This document shows, one piece after another, positions 11,079-21,424 of a DNA stretch of 64,000 nucleotides; positions within the stretch are counted from its first letter, which is position 1, and each line of letters opens with the position of its first letter. The DNA lies in NCBI GenBank assembly GCA_030280995.1, contig JASXTE010000008.1:19832133-19896132 (forward strand), in the 5' to 3' direction. The notes below the pieces were generated by a model. The model had not been told where the DNA came from. It searched no databases and saw only the letters and a list, made by a program, of their open reading frames with translations. The stretch comes from Hemileia vastatrix. Lineage: Eukaryota > Basidiomycota > Pucciniomycetes > Pucciniales > Zaghouaniaceae. The position numbers and the translations under genes are program-made.

Positions 11079-11213
11079 TATAGTGGAGACTATCAAGTTT
11101 TCATTACTCTGTGCAAACACTTATATATCTATATACACGTAGCTCTAGAATATTCTACTAGTTTCTCATCTCTTCTCAACCATTTTACTAACTTCCCTAA
11201 ACACTCCCCAACA
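11079..11213 (-). repeat. 5' LTR of copia A (135 bp)
   Basis: This is the partner of 1939-2073, bounded outside by the GTATC duplication at 11214-11218. By eye it differs at about seven bases. At 135 bp it is very short compared with the ~570-670-bp LTRs of element B. Confidence 0.88.
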
Positions 11214-11218
11214 GTATC

Positions 11219-14200
11219 AGACTACTGATCTAGTGACCAATCAATTGAATGAAACGTCAAGTTGCTTAAGCTGAATAATCAATGAAGTCAATACTTGGAC
11301 CGAAGGTGATATATTAGGTTCAGGTGCTTCAGGCAAAGATCCAGTCGTTCAAATGAGGGCAATCTTGAATTTAGATATAAATAGTTTAAAATGGATAGAA
11401 GATGTGAGTGGGGAGTTGGTTAGTCAAGTCGAAGACTTTCGGTATTGAGTGATGTAAGTCGATATCTAGGTGGGTCATGATGATGATAGTGACAACGGTA
11501 GTGAGACGTCAGGTATTTTTTTATATAATTTTTTAAAAGAATGCTATTTTATTGAATTTATTGCTCCCTTTCTTTCATTTTAGTCTATTTTCTTGGGATA
11601 CGTGAGGACTCTAAAAAGGGGGTATCTTTAAAATGTATTCTTTACCCCCTCTGATGAACAGCGTGTTAATTATCTGATCAATTTCAAATAATAATAAGAA
11701 AAAAGAAGTTGAAATCCAAGTTTAAAAAAGAGAAAGAAATGAATAGCTATGACATAATATTCTATGTTCATGAGTACTTTGTCTGTGTTCCTGTGTGTGA
11801 ATGGGAGAGTGAGGGTGATAAGAGTAGACAATTGGACTTGGTCTGTACCTCACCTCGCCTTGAAACCCAATCACTAAAACACAAATGTTAATATATATAT
11901 ATATATATATTAAAAGCACTAGAGAATATGTACCAAGTTGAAAAGGCATTTTACAAAACTAAAAAAAAAATAAAAAAAGGTAGATGCACACTTTAATTAA
12001 GTTACTAAAATTTCGCAATCATGATTGGGAACAGATTTAAATTTAATGAGTATCTTTTACTTACTGTTAAGATTAAACCTTCTTCTTGGTAGTTTGAGAT
12101 TCATAGCTCCTATACTCACTATTTGTTATATGACTACAACATTATTATCTGAACACTATATTGTTTAATCTATATTGATATGATCAGATCTGATAACTTA
12201 TATACTATCTCATTATAGTCTTTTCACATAAATATAGACCACAAGTTGTACAACTGGATTATCATGTTATATCCGCTTCTGTTGTTTACTTTTTTGATCA
12301 TCAATTTCATCATTTGTTGGTCCCGAGTGACCTTTACTTCACTTGGTTATGTTCAATTTAAAATGATCTCGCTGCCACTTACAATTGCCTTAGCCTTGAA
12401 ACTTTTACACTTACTATAAAGCTTTACAAAAAAAAGAATGCTTATTAGATTTACTAAATCATTAGTGTTGTTTTTTATGCTGAGTGGCGAAATGGTATTA
12501 ATTCAACTTGTATAAGCCGTAATCATCATTGAATACTTTGCCACACCATGAAGGAGCATTTATTAATTTACTTGTTAAGATCACTCGTCCTCAGGGCATG
12601 AAACTACTCATGTGAAAACAAATTAAACTATGGGATATAAATGGTAAAGAGAGGAGATAGGTGGTCAATGAATGAAAATGAACTTTTTGAGATTAACATT
12701 CTTGCATTAAGAATTAAAATAGTCAATTTCAACAAGAAAAAGTCTTAAAAATGGTCCCATCTCTTTGGTTTAATAGTGTTGATTTAACAAAAATATGAAA
12801 AAATGATTTCAGACTTTAAAATCCACGGAAATAGTGAGACGTTCACAAATTATTTTTGAAGTTCAAGAATCTTTGGTCTATTAATTGGACACTGGCAAAA
12901 AAGTGGCAAGTAGTTTTTTATCGCAGAGGTGAATGGTAGTCAATCAGCACACAAAGCAATGTTGATCTAATTGAGCCACCGACATGGTATTATAATCCAA
13001 CACTTCCTCAAGGAAATGAGAAATATTTAGACGTTTAATGTCATCAGTTTGATAGTTTTTTGCTACATTAGACATATACAACTAACCCTGTATAGCTTGC
13101 AGTTCTCTTGCCTCTCATCCCCCGCTAAAGGCATGGGTTGTTAGAATTTTTCTCATGATGGTTTTGCTTCATAGTTCCTATAGTTACAAGATGATACAGC
13201 AAAACTTGAACAGCTTGCGGGTTTCTTTTCTCCGATCCCCCGCCGAAAACATGAGTTTAGGTCACTTTTGGCAGGGAATAAATGGCAAGAAAACCACAAG
13301 CTGTTCCGGCTTAGCTGTACATAACTACCTATTTCACTATTCCATGATAGAGTGATCCAATAGAAGTAGACCACAAGTTGTACTGTTACATGTTTACTAT
13401 ATAAGTACTCATGTTGTTTACTACTCATAATCTATGTTACATTTAATTTGATCTCGAGTATCATTCATTTTCTCGTTCGAAGCTCCTCATTTGATCTCAT
13501 TTTTAAAGTCATTTTAATTACAAATTGCACGTTATAAATATCTCTAACATGAGTCAGCTAACTTAAAATGTTGATTTTAGCGGAGAATGGGATGCAACAC
13601 GGCCGCAAGCTCTTCAGGATTAGCTGAAACTGATTTTAAGCGTTTGCAAACCAAAGTTGACTCTAGCAATTTATGATACAGCCAGCCACGTAATGGAATT
13701 TAGGCTTTCATCTCTCATGGGAAATAGATAAAAGATACTTATAAACACACCTACCGTTCACATCAAAGGTAAAAGGCTTTTGATATTCAAAAAGGATGTA
13801 TCGCATTTACAAAATCAAAAACGATAAATTGTCCAGAGGTATGAAAAATGAAATCAAAAACTCTAACGATAAGTAATCATATTTGTAAGCCAGAAAGAAA
13901 GAGAAACAGAAAACCAGTTCAACCCGAAATGATAATGAAAATAAGAGTAGAAATACAGTAGTTAATAAAATAAAGCATAACACCCAGGCCCTCAATTCCA
14001 ACAATCTTTGCAAAAAAAAAACTATAATAAAACGAGATAAATTAAAACAATCTAATAAGAAGAAGACAAAACATATTGAGACTCAAAAAGAGAAAAATGG
14101 CCATGGTAATATAAAACTATATTCAAAAAAGTTTTAATGGAATACAAAACAAAATACTGGTTTCCAAACATTTTAAAAAAAGTCAGCCAATTGAACAAAA

Positions 14201-14244
14201 TAACCAAAACTTATGTAAAGTGAATTGAGACGTACATTTTCTTT
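11219..14244. other. Low-complexity intergenic stretch, no gene recognised
   Basis: I see no open frame with recognisable motifs. It contains a (TA)n run at about 11889-11912, a small family of short G/C-rich repeats at 13094-13640 (listed separately), and A-rich sequence downstream of the gene at 14245. The phrase gaccacaagttgtac occurs at 12236 and again at 13368, which hints at an old, diverged duplication. Confidence 0.4.
13094..13640. repeat. Cluster of short G/C-rich direct and inverted repeats
   Basis: Two direct copies of a ~43-bp motif (agcttgc..ttct..tcatcccccgc..) lie at 13094-13137 and 13213-13255. An inverted relative lies at 13590-13635 (gcggagaatgggat..ggccgcaagctctt). The second copy also pairs with 13284-13307 (ggcaagaaaaccacaagctg) to form an imperfect ~20-bp hairpin. 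This could be the remains of a miniature transposon. Confidence 0.4.
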
Positions 14245-15012
14245 TCAAGGAAGTCGGAAAGCCTTCTTTCTCCTCTTCCGCTTTTGAGGCTGTGGCCCAT
14301 GTTCTTGGGCCACCACCTCGGACGCCATTCCTGATGGAATTTGGGATCTTTTTGTCCGTTTTCTAGGACCGGCATAGGGCTTTGAAGCCGAGATAATGGG
14401 CTCGGCGGTCGCCCGAGACGCTATTCTAGCTGAGAAGCGGCGTTGGCCTTCAGCGAAAAGGATGCTCCCAAGAGCACCCGCCTCCATACAAGGCCTTTTC
14501 GGACTTCTATCTTCCTCTTCGTCATCATCTCCGTCTCGTCTCTTAAAATAATAATATACTTGAGCCTTTAAAGCGCATTGTTAAGTGAAAAAAGTATAAT
14601 TTTTTCTTACATTGGGACTAGGATTGGCCTCAGCATGGCTCCTCGTGTTGGGAGAAGCACGGGGGCTACTGACAAGAAAAGGTGATTGAGCTATACCGTC
14701 ACTTATCGGTATAGGCGAAGAAGGTTGCCGCCGTGCGACTGGAGAGCGGGGGGAAATGGGCGACACAAAAGGCCGAGGTGAGGAAACAATGGAAACTTCG
14801 GCCGCCAGGGGAGAAGGAAAAGATTTTGGTGGAGAAGGAGGGAGGGGAGAAATACCACCCAAGCTGGGTGCAGCTGGCGGCAGGGATGGGGATGGAGACG
14901 TAGATGGCGAAGATGAGGGTGAACGAGATGAATGTCTCGCTCTAATAGCCTTTAAGGAATTAATATTTTCATCTTGATGATGAACACGGGAGTTGAAAGA
15001 TAATGGGCTCAT
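14245..15012 (-). CDS. Ser/Pro-rich protein with basic C-terminus, two exons (hypothetical native gene)
   Basis: ATG is at 15012; exon 1 is 15012-14611, a 69-bp intron (14610-14542) starts GTAAGA and ends TTTTAAG, and exon 2 is 14541-14245. Phase 0 joins perfectly, giving about 232 residues. Residues 25-134 are dominated by Ser and Pro with many SP dipeptides (SPSSSPSTSPSPSLP), the typical target of proline-directed kinases. Exon 2 opens with an acidic patch (DGDDDEEED) followed by SPKRP, and ends with a strong basic cluster (QKRKRRKK) that looks like a nuclear localisation signal. There is no signal peptide or membrane segment, and I recognise no domain. The region is rich in CpG, unlike the transposons around it, suggesting a selected native gene. 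The function is unknown; a disordered nuclear regulator is a guess. Confidence 0.65.
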
Positions 15013-15100
15013 TGTAATAGATGAAAGTCAGGTACTAAAGTCAAGAAGAGAAATGACAATAAGATTGAAGAGTGGGGGAAAAGGGGAGAACAGGTGGGGG

Positions 15101-15107
15101 TTTTATA
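15101..15107 (-). promoter_or_regulatory. Probable TATA box of the Ser/Pro-rich gene
   Basis: The minus strand reads CTATAAAACC about 90 bp upstream of the ATG at 15012. Pyrimidine-rich sequence follows, up to ATTACAATG at the start. Position and sequence fit a fungal core promoter. Confidence 0.5.
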
Positions 15108-16460
15108 GACATTGAAGGGAGGGCAGATAGGGAGAGAACCATTGCGGAATCTACTGAATCAGAAGAGACCGTGGCCAAAGGAAGATGATTTGAAAGGGAA
15201 TTTAAGCAAGGAATAGGATGGCTAGAGTTAGTACGCAATGATGATGACAAAACTGAAATGATTTTTTATTGATTTGTATTGATGAAGAGACCATGAAGGA
15301 TAAAATTAATTGGGTGAGTAGATTATGTGACTTAGTTAGGTATATTGAGTAGGCAGTGAGTAGCTTATAGTGGCAGTCAGTAGATTTTAAGTAGCCCAGA
15401 TGCGTTATAAAGGAGGCAGTAATTGAACAATGAGAAAAAGGGGCGCAATGACGCAAAAGAAATTGCAGCGTAAAATGTGGAAAGCGCGTGTCTAGAACTT
15501 TGTACTCAACTGTGAATTCCATCGCATTCTACAAATTCTAGCCAACCATCACTCACTACAATCCCGGAGTTTGTGCCATTAAGAGAGCCAAGGAATTATT
15601 GTATTACAATTATGACGAATATGCAGTAATTGTAATTGGGCACAATGAAAGGAAACCAAGTAGCACAATGGATGTGATTTACAAACCATTTGCTATGAAG
15701 AAAAACGGATTTACAAAGGATATATGTGCTTGTAGCCAAAGTAGAGAGCCAAGACAGATTAATAGAATAGAAAGTAGCAATATCGATGATTATTGCGAGC
15801 TACTACCAACTAATCATCTGTACAAGCTGCTCCAGGATCAATCAAAGACACCATCATCACACAGTTTCTTTTGTAACTTGATTAACATGTAACAATACCA
15901 ACATATCGATGGCGTTCGAATTGGGTTTGGATAAAATTTGCTAACTCCAATGCAAACACAAGATGCCATTGCGAATGCCACCAATCTCCGGAACGTCAGG
16001 ACAAACACCAAACATCTGGCCCAGCTTGACTCACTGCGTAAAGGATGTTATTTGAGAGAACATGCATCAGCAAAAAACTCTGGCAAGTGATTAGGTATGC
16101 TATTAATGTTCATTTTTGTTTGAACTCATAGGAAAGTATTCTTGGGTGGGATTTATAATAATCTAAGAGCCATTACAATATATTTACAAACAGCACAACA
16201 TTACACTGAGCAGAGTACAACAAAGAGGTGAAGTCAAAGAATAAGAAATACAACTAGCTTCATTAAATTATGAATTAATCAGCATGTCAATGTAATTTTT
16301 TATGGGATCAAATTTTACCAAGTCTTTTACCTTCCACTTAAAATAGCACCTCCACCTCACCATCAATCATTTCTGAAAGATTTTGTCAGCCTGTCGCTGA
16401 TGAAGAAACTGAAAATGAGAGGGAAAATTACAAACACTACACCCAAAGTGAAATATACCC
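15108..16460. other. Intergenic sequence, no supported gene
   Basis: The first few hundred bases are probably promoter of the minus-strand gene. A plus-strand frame at about 15599-15892 starts from TTG and has no recognised motif, so I do not call it. From 16100 the sequence is AT-rich up to the MITE at 16464. Confidence 0.4.
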
Positions 16461-16463
16461 AAT

Positions 16464-16674
16464 AGGGGGTATCAAAGTTAGAAATCTTCCATTTCAAAAT
16501 ACCTCTTTTTTCCACCAAATCAACCATGATTATTTTTTTTAAATATGCCATATTGTGCCTCCAAAACACCTTTCTACTGAGAATTAATGTCAAGTTTGTG
16601 GCTTTCTTTTTGTGTTGTGAAATGCCTTTTAATTAATTACAATTTTTTAACTTTGATACCCCATAATAGGTATA
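16464..16674. mobile_element. MITE M1 (211 bp), Harbinger-like ends
   Basis: Its ends read AGGGGGTATCAAAGTTAGAAAT and, inverted, a tail ending AACTTTGATACCCCAT, flanked by a duplicated AAT (16461-16463 and 16675-16677). Two further copies are at 24844-25043 and 25441-25639. The outermost bases match those of the large Harbinger elements H1-H3, so their transposase may move it. Confidence 0.75.
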
Positions 16675-17185
16675 TTCATGGTTGAGTTGGGTATATTTTT
16701 TTTTCATACCTTTTTAATGGTGTGGAAAGAAATCAACAGAAGTAAAAATAAGCATTAAAAATCTTAAGTCAAACCCAAACCGGTAAACCTATGTTCAATG
16801 GCTTACATTTTGGCATCCTCATCTTCCACTTAATAGGGGGTATCAATGTTGACCGATCCGCAATTAAATTAATTGCGGATAAAAATCCTTATACCCCAAT
16901 TATCTTCCGCAATTATTTTTGCTAATAATTGGGTTATTAGACACTTTACGTGTCAATGTTCACCTCTTATCCGACATTTATTTACTCAATTTTCCATAAC
17001 CACATCTTGGACAACTTTCTGGATATCCCAGCCTTCTACCTTGCTGCGCACTTCCATTCTCATCCCATCCTGTTCATTCTATCCGCTCAGAATTTCTCCC
17101 CATTTCATCTATTTGATTCTTCTCCTTTTCATCTCGCTATCTCATCTGCTTGTTTCTGCTCCTTTTCATCTTCATTTATAATAAC

Positions 17186-18583
17186 ATGCCTCGTCATTCT
17201 AGATCTTCTCAAAGGCAGCCATCACCCAGTTGTTCTTCAATTCCCACTACTTCCTCTTTTCCCCGCTCAGCCAAGAAATCAAAGACTGTTCAATTAAAAA
17301 AAGATGATCATCTCATTCTTATCAACTGGCTGAAAACCAAATCTAACTATGATTCTTGTTTTGGTACTGAGTATGCCACTAAAGTAGGACGGCCCCCCAC
17401 ATCAAAAGTTAATGGCTATCTTCTAATGGCAAATGAATTACGCAATAAGACCAAGGGAAGGATTGATCTTTTGCCTAAACAGATGTCTGAACGCTTCAAG
17501 CATTATCGAGCAAAATACAAGAAGGCAAAGGCTCTTTCATCTTCCACTGGTTTTGGGGTTACTGACATTGATATAACTAAGGGTATAAAATCCATAGACA
17601 ATAAACTTGATTCTTTATGTCCTTACTTTAAAGAGATGGATGCAATTTTTGGAGAGCGAGCCGATGTTAATCCTGTAAACATGTTGGATGGAGAAGATCC
17701 TATCTCCGAACATGATGTCGAAGCAAATCTTTTCCCATCCTCTTCCTCTACTCAAGCCTCCCCTCTTCTAAATTCTACGAATCTAGATAGCTTTGCTATT
17801 GATCCTATGGGCGATTTAACCCAACCCAATCTAACTCAGGTCTGTTTCTTTTATCTTATCAATTCTATTTTTTTATTTACTTATATTTTTCTTATTTCTT
17901 AAAAGGCTGATGAACAAACCCAGGATCCTCAATCAACTGAGTCTGAAGCTAGTGACAATGATGAGGAGGAAAATGCTACGTTGAACAAAAAGAGAAGGGC
18001 TTCAACTAGTCTAAATTTCCTCTCCCAAAGAAGACGAAAAAGTGATACTTCATCACAAACACCTTTTTCTTCGATGGAACAGTTTTTAGAGAAACGTGAT
18101 GCTGGTAAGTGATATCATACCTCTTATTACTTTACTCTGCTTTTCTTCTACTTTATGTTAATTTTTATTCTCACTCTAGAACAAGTGGAAATTGCTAAAG
18201 AGACACTGAGCTTTGAAAAGAAGAAATACGAGCTCTCTTTAAGGAGGGATGACAGAGTACAAGATTTGGAAGAGAGGAAGTATGAGCTCTCCTTACGGAA
18301 GAATGATCGGATCCAAGATTTGGAGGAGAAGAAGTTTGAGCTCTCTTTACAGAAGGATCGTAGGGCCCAAGATTTGGAGGAGAAGAAGTTTGAGTTAACT
18401 CTTAGTATTGAAAAATCCAAAAATAAGGAAAAAACACTCGAGCATCAAAACTTAATGGAACAGATGAAGTATAAGCATGATCTCCAAGAAAGTTCTAAAA
18501 AGAAAGATTTCTTGATCGAATGCATTAAAGCAAACAAATCTGTTGAAGAAATAGAACGTTTAATGAAATTTTTTGTTGACTAG
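17186..18583 (+). CDS. SANT/trihelix DNA-binding protein with coiled-coil repeats (Harbinger accessory protein)
   Basis: Three exons (17186-17839, 17906-18104, 18180-18583) join to a 418-residue frame; the introns are 66 and 75 bp with GT..AG ends. The chosen ATG opens MPRHSRSSQRQ. Residues about 35-150 form a Myb/SANT-like helical domain of the kind seen in the second protein of Harbinger elements (INWLKTKSNYDSCFG, MSERFKHYRAKYKKAK, STGFGVTDIDI, CPYFKEMDAIFG). A Ser-rich linker and an acidic stretch with a basic KKRR cluster follow. The C-terminal third is a charged coiled coil built from three ~19-residue repeats (ELSLRRDDRVQDLEERKY and variants). In known Harbinger systems this partner brings the transposase to the element ends in the nucleus; that role here is inferred. 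Confidence 0.82.
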
Positions 18584-18719
18584 TTTCTTTTATTTCTTTC
18601 ACACTTCATGTGTTCATATTTATTTGTACATAAATTTTACAATTATTTTCTGTATTTCTTGAAATATCGTATTTTAATGTTAAATATTCTTTTTTTAAAT
18701 AAAATTTTCAAGTCTCCTT

Positions 18720-19135
18720 TGAAAATTTGACAATCCCCCACCCCTGGATTTTTTTGAAGTAAGGGGTGGGTATCACAAAAATTCTTTCATGTCATGAATC
18801 TTGAAAGTTTTATATGAAAATTTGGCTTTACTACCCCCTGCATTTTCCCGGTATCCTAAAAATTCTTACATGTCAAGAATTTCACAAGTCTTATAAAAAA
18901 TTTTGGCACAACCCCCCATGGATTTTATTGAAGTAAGGGACGGGTATCACAAAAATATTTACAAGTCAAAAAAATTCTATATCTGTTTAAAAAAATTGGC
19001 AATACTCTCCCCTGCATTTTATTGAAGCAAGGGGTGGGTATCACCAAAATTTTTCTAAGTCATCAATTTCACATGTCAGATTTGAAAATTTGGCAATACC
19101 CCCCCCTGCATTTTATTGAAGTAAGGGGTGGAAGT
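18720..19135. repeat. ~96-bp tandem repeat between convergent genes of H1
   Basis: About four units each contain an accccc..tgcattttattgaagtaaggggtggg core followed by tatcacaaaaat..tca-agt. The accccc and ggggtgg parts within a unit can pair as a small hairpin. It lies between the 3' ends of the SANT and Tet-like genes, where it may separate or end convergent transcripts. H2 holds the same array at 28780-29190. Confidence 0.7.
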
Positions 19136-19431
19136 CATCTAAATTTAATATAATTACATAAATTATTAAATAAATATCTAATATATATCAATTTCCCTAG
19201 TTTAATGTAATGACAATCCCTCAAGCCAAAATGCAGACCAAGTCGAGAAACATAAGTTTGGGACTTTCTACAGGTATAGGAAAGAGGAACCCCATGAAAC
19301 AAATAAATGTTATCATGATTACCTGTTATACAACACAAGGTCGATGGCTCATCACATTATTTGAGAAAATTGATATATAAAAAATATTTATTAAAAATTT
19401 ATGAAAAAATATAAAATTTTCGATGACAACT

Positions 19432-20774
19432 CTAATCCCCATACTTTTTGGATCTAGATAAAGTTTTTTTAAATCGAATAACTTTACCTTCTTTCTTTAC
19501 CTTATTGATTCTTTGTATCAACTTATTACTGATTTGAAATGAGCAACCAAAATGAGTGAAATCTTGACAGGATTTCAAACCAGGAGGAGCTTTGGTCGTT
19601 TGATGATTATCCTTAGAAGAATTCCAAATAGTTTCGATGATACCATTTCCCAAACCAAAATCAATGATGCACCGGTGGTCTGGAAAATATAAACCATGTC
19701 CTTTGATTTTAGCTGGAGATGGTATTGGGTGGCCAGTTATCGGATTGATATATGAGAATATTCCAAAAGTAAGAAAATTGGCATCATTTCTATCGATATG
19801 AATCCTATTGTGAAATCCAGAATGAGTGATAATAACATTAGAAAATAAAAGATATTCGTGGCTGATATCTTCCCATTCAGAGTCACACCAATTCGGTATT
19901 CCAACTTTGGTTGCAAGGTCATGATTTTTTTCAAATGCCTTATTACAGAGCTTTTTGAGTCGAAGAGCAAGAAAAGAATTAAAGTAGGGTAGAGTGTCCC
20001 ATAAGCGAAAATCTTCATCTTTTTGTGCTTTAGTGATATTATTGAGCAATGAATATATACCTATATAATTGAAATAATTAAAATGATATTAAGAATGGAA
20101 CAAAAATTATTAGACATACCAAGAGAATATCCTTTGACAAAACCAGGTCTCCAACCAAAACCAATCATGATACCACCCAACAAATTCTTATTCCTTATAG
20201 GTAATCGAACCAAAGCCATTTGATAAAGAGTTATGATAAGATCGGATAGTTGATTAAAAGCTTCATCTTTTACACCATCGAATGAATGAACTTCCAAAAT
20301 GAATTGAGGCTTAAAAGCATTGCTGATAACTGCAACAACTCGATCATCTCCAAATTCTGTTAGATATTTGATATCTTCTGGTAATTTTTTCGGATATTGA
20401 TTTTTTTTATCTACTTTAGTTTTATAAAAAAAAATGTTTGGGATATGACGAAAATAACTTTCGCAGAGAGACTTTTTTTTTAAATATCTTTTCTTCTGAT
20501 GAGACTGATTATCTTTAATTTTTTTTGATGATTTAGAAGATGATTGTATGGAAGTTGATTTCAAAGAAGATGATAGAGTTGATTTCAAAGAAGATGATAG
20601 AGATGATAAAGATGAAGATGATAAAGAAGATAAATTTATTTTTGATGATTTAGAAGAAGATTGTATGGATCTTGATTTTGAAGAAGATGATAGTGATGAT
20701 AAAGATGAAGATGATAAAGAAGATAAAGATGAAGATGAGAGAGAAGTAAGGGGTGAATCTGAAGAAGAAGACAT
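19432..20774 (-). CDS. Tet-like 2OG-Fe(II) dioxygenase carried by Harbinger H1
   Basis: Exon 1 (20774-20120) and exon 2 (20060-19432) are split by a 59-bp intron (GTATGT..ATATAG) and give 427 residues. The first ~100 residues are low-complexity Ser/Lys-rich (repeated SSLSSSS). The rest matches what I remember of the rust Tet-like 2OG-Fe(II) oxygenase family (Pfam 2OG-FeII_Oxy_6 type): FHNRIHIDRNDAN contains the HxD iron ligands (His306, Asp308), then FGIFSYINPITG, LYFPDHRCIIDFG, and IIETIWNSSKDNHQT with the second His (His371), ending THFGCSFQIS. The related TET/JBP enzymes oxidise methylated cytosine or thymine in DNA. The position where this family usually has the 2-oxoglutarate-binding Arg (TRFG) reads His388, so activity is uncertain. 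The gene lies between the transposon ends and shares strand with the transposase. Confidence 0.78.
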
Positions 20775-20779
20775 TTTTT

Positions 20780-21424
20780 TGATCTGAAAAAAAATTAAAT
20801 GTCAATAAAATTTCAACTCAATTTTTTTTAAAAAAAAATCTCACCTTATTTTTCAAATAAAAAAACTGTTTTTTATTTAAAAATTAAAATAGAAAAAAAA
20901 ACAAAAAAAAAAATAACAAAAAACAAAAAATGAGTAAAAAATTTTCCAAAAAAAAATTTTATTAAAAAAAAAACCTGAGGTTTTATTTTTAAAAAGAAAA
21001 TAAAAGCAAAATCCTTAAAAAAAAAAAAATTTATCCAAAAAAAAAAATTTCAGTAAAAATTAAATCACAAAAAAAAAAAATAAAAAAAAAAATTAAAAAA
21101 AAAATTAAAAGTGAACCTGAAGATTGGTTATTAAAAACCTTCTCACAAGATCCTGAAAAAAAAAAAAAAAATCAGTAAAATCAAAATCAAAAATAAAAAA
21201 ATTATTTAAATAAAATCAAAATCACAAAAATTAATTATAGAAAAATTAAATATAAAATTATAAACCTTTTTTGTATTGTAAATAAGAGGGACAGTCCTTA
21301 TCAGCAAAAAAATATTTTTTTTTTCTATATTACTGCAAAAAAAATAAAAAAAAAAATCAAAATTACAAACAAAAATTTGTTAGTATCTTTATTTGAAAGT
21401 TAGTAACCCATCTTTATCTCCCAT
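20780..21424. other. A-rich non-coding stretch in H1
   Basis: This is mostly long A runs on the plus strand, with no gene. It probably forms the 5' flank and promoter of the Tet-like gene on the minus strand. The matching region of H2 is 30800-31320. Confidence 0.6.

Larger units (their letters stand above)
1939..11213 (-). mobile_element. Ty1/copia element A, split by nested element B
   Basis: This is a complete minus-strand copia element delimited by 135-bp LTRs (1939-2073 and 11079-11213) and a perfect 5-bp target duplication GTATC (1934-1938 and 11214-11218). Without the nested element B (4150-9515) and its duplicated target it would be about 3.9 kb. In element order: LTR, primer-binding site, very short leader/gag remnant, protease, integrase (interrupted), reverse transcriptase, RNase H, polypurine tract, LTR. 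The LTRs differ at about 7 of 135 bases, so the insertion is old. The pol frame has four nonsense codons and no frameshift, and most of gag is missing, so it is not autonomous. Confidence 0.9.

Noticed and set aside
14756..14977. Gly/Glu-rich plus-strand frame
   Set aside because: Antisense shadow of the Ser/Pro-rich exon of the native gene.
15599..15892. 97-codon plus-strand frame starting at TTG
   Set aside because: No ATG at the start, no recognised motif, and no splice or promoter context that would support it.
17150..17185. N-terminal extension of the SANT protein from a TTG codon
   Set aside because: The following ATG at 17186 gives an exon of the same length as in H2 and needs no unusual start.
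20548..20787. Asp/Glu-rich plus-strand frame
   Set aside because: It is the antisense of the Ser-rich N-terminus of the Tet-like gene; the low-complexity codons leave the other strand open.
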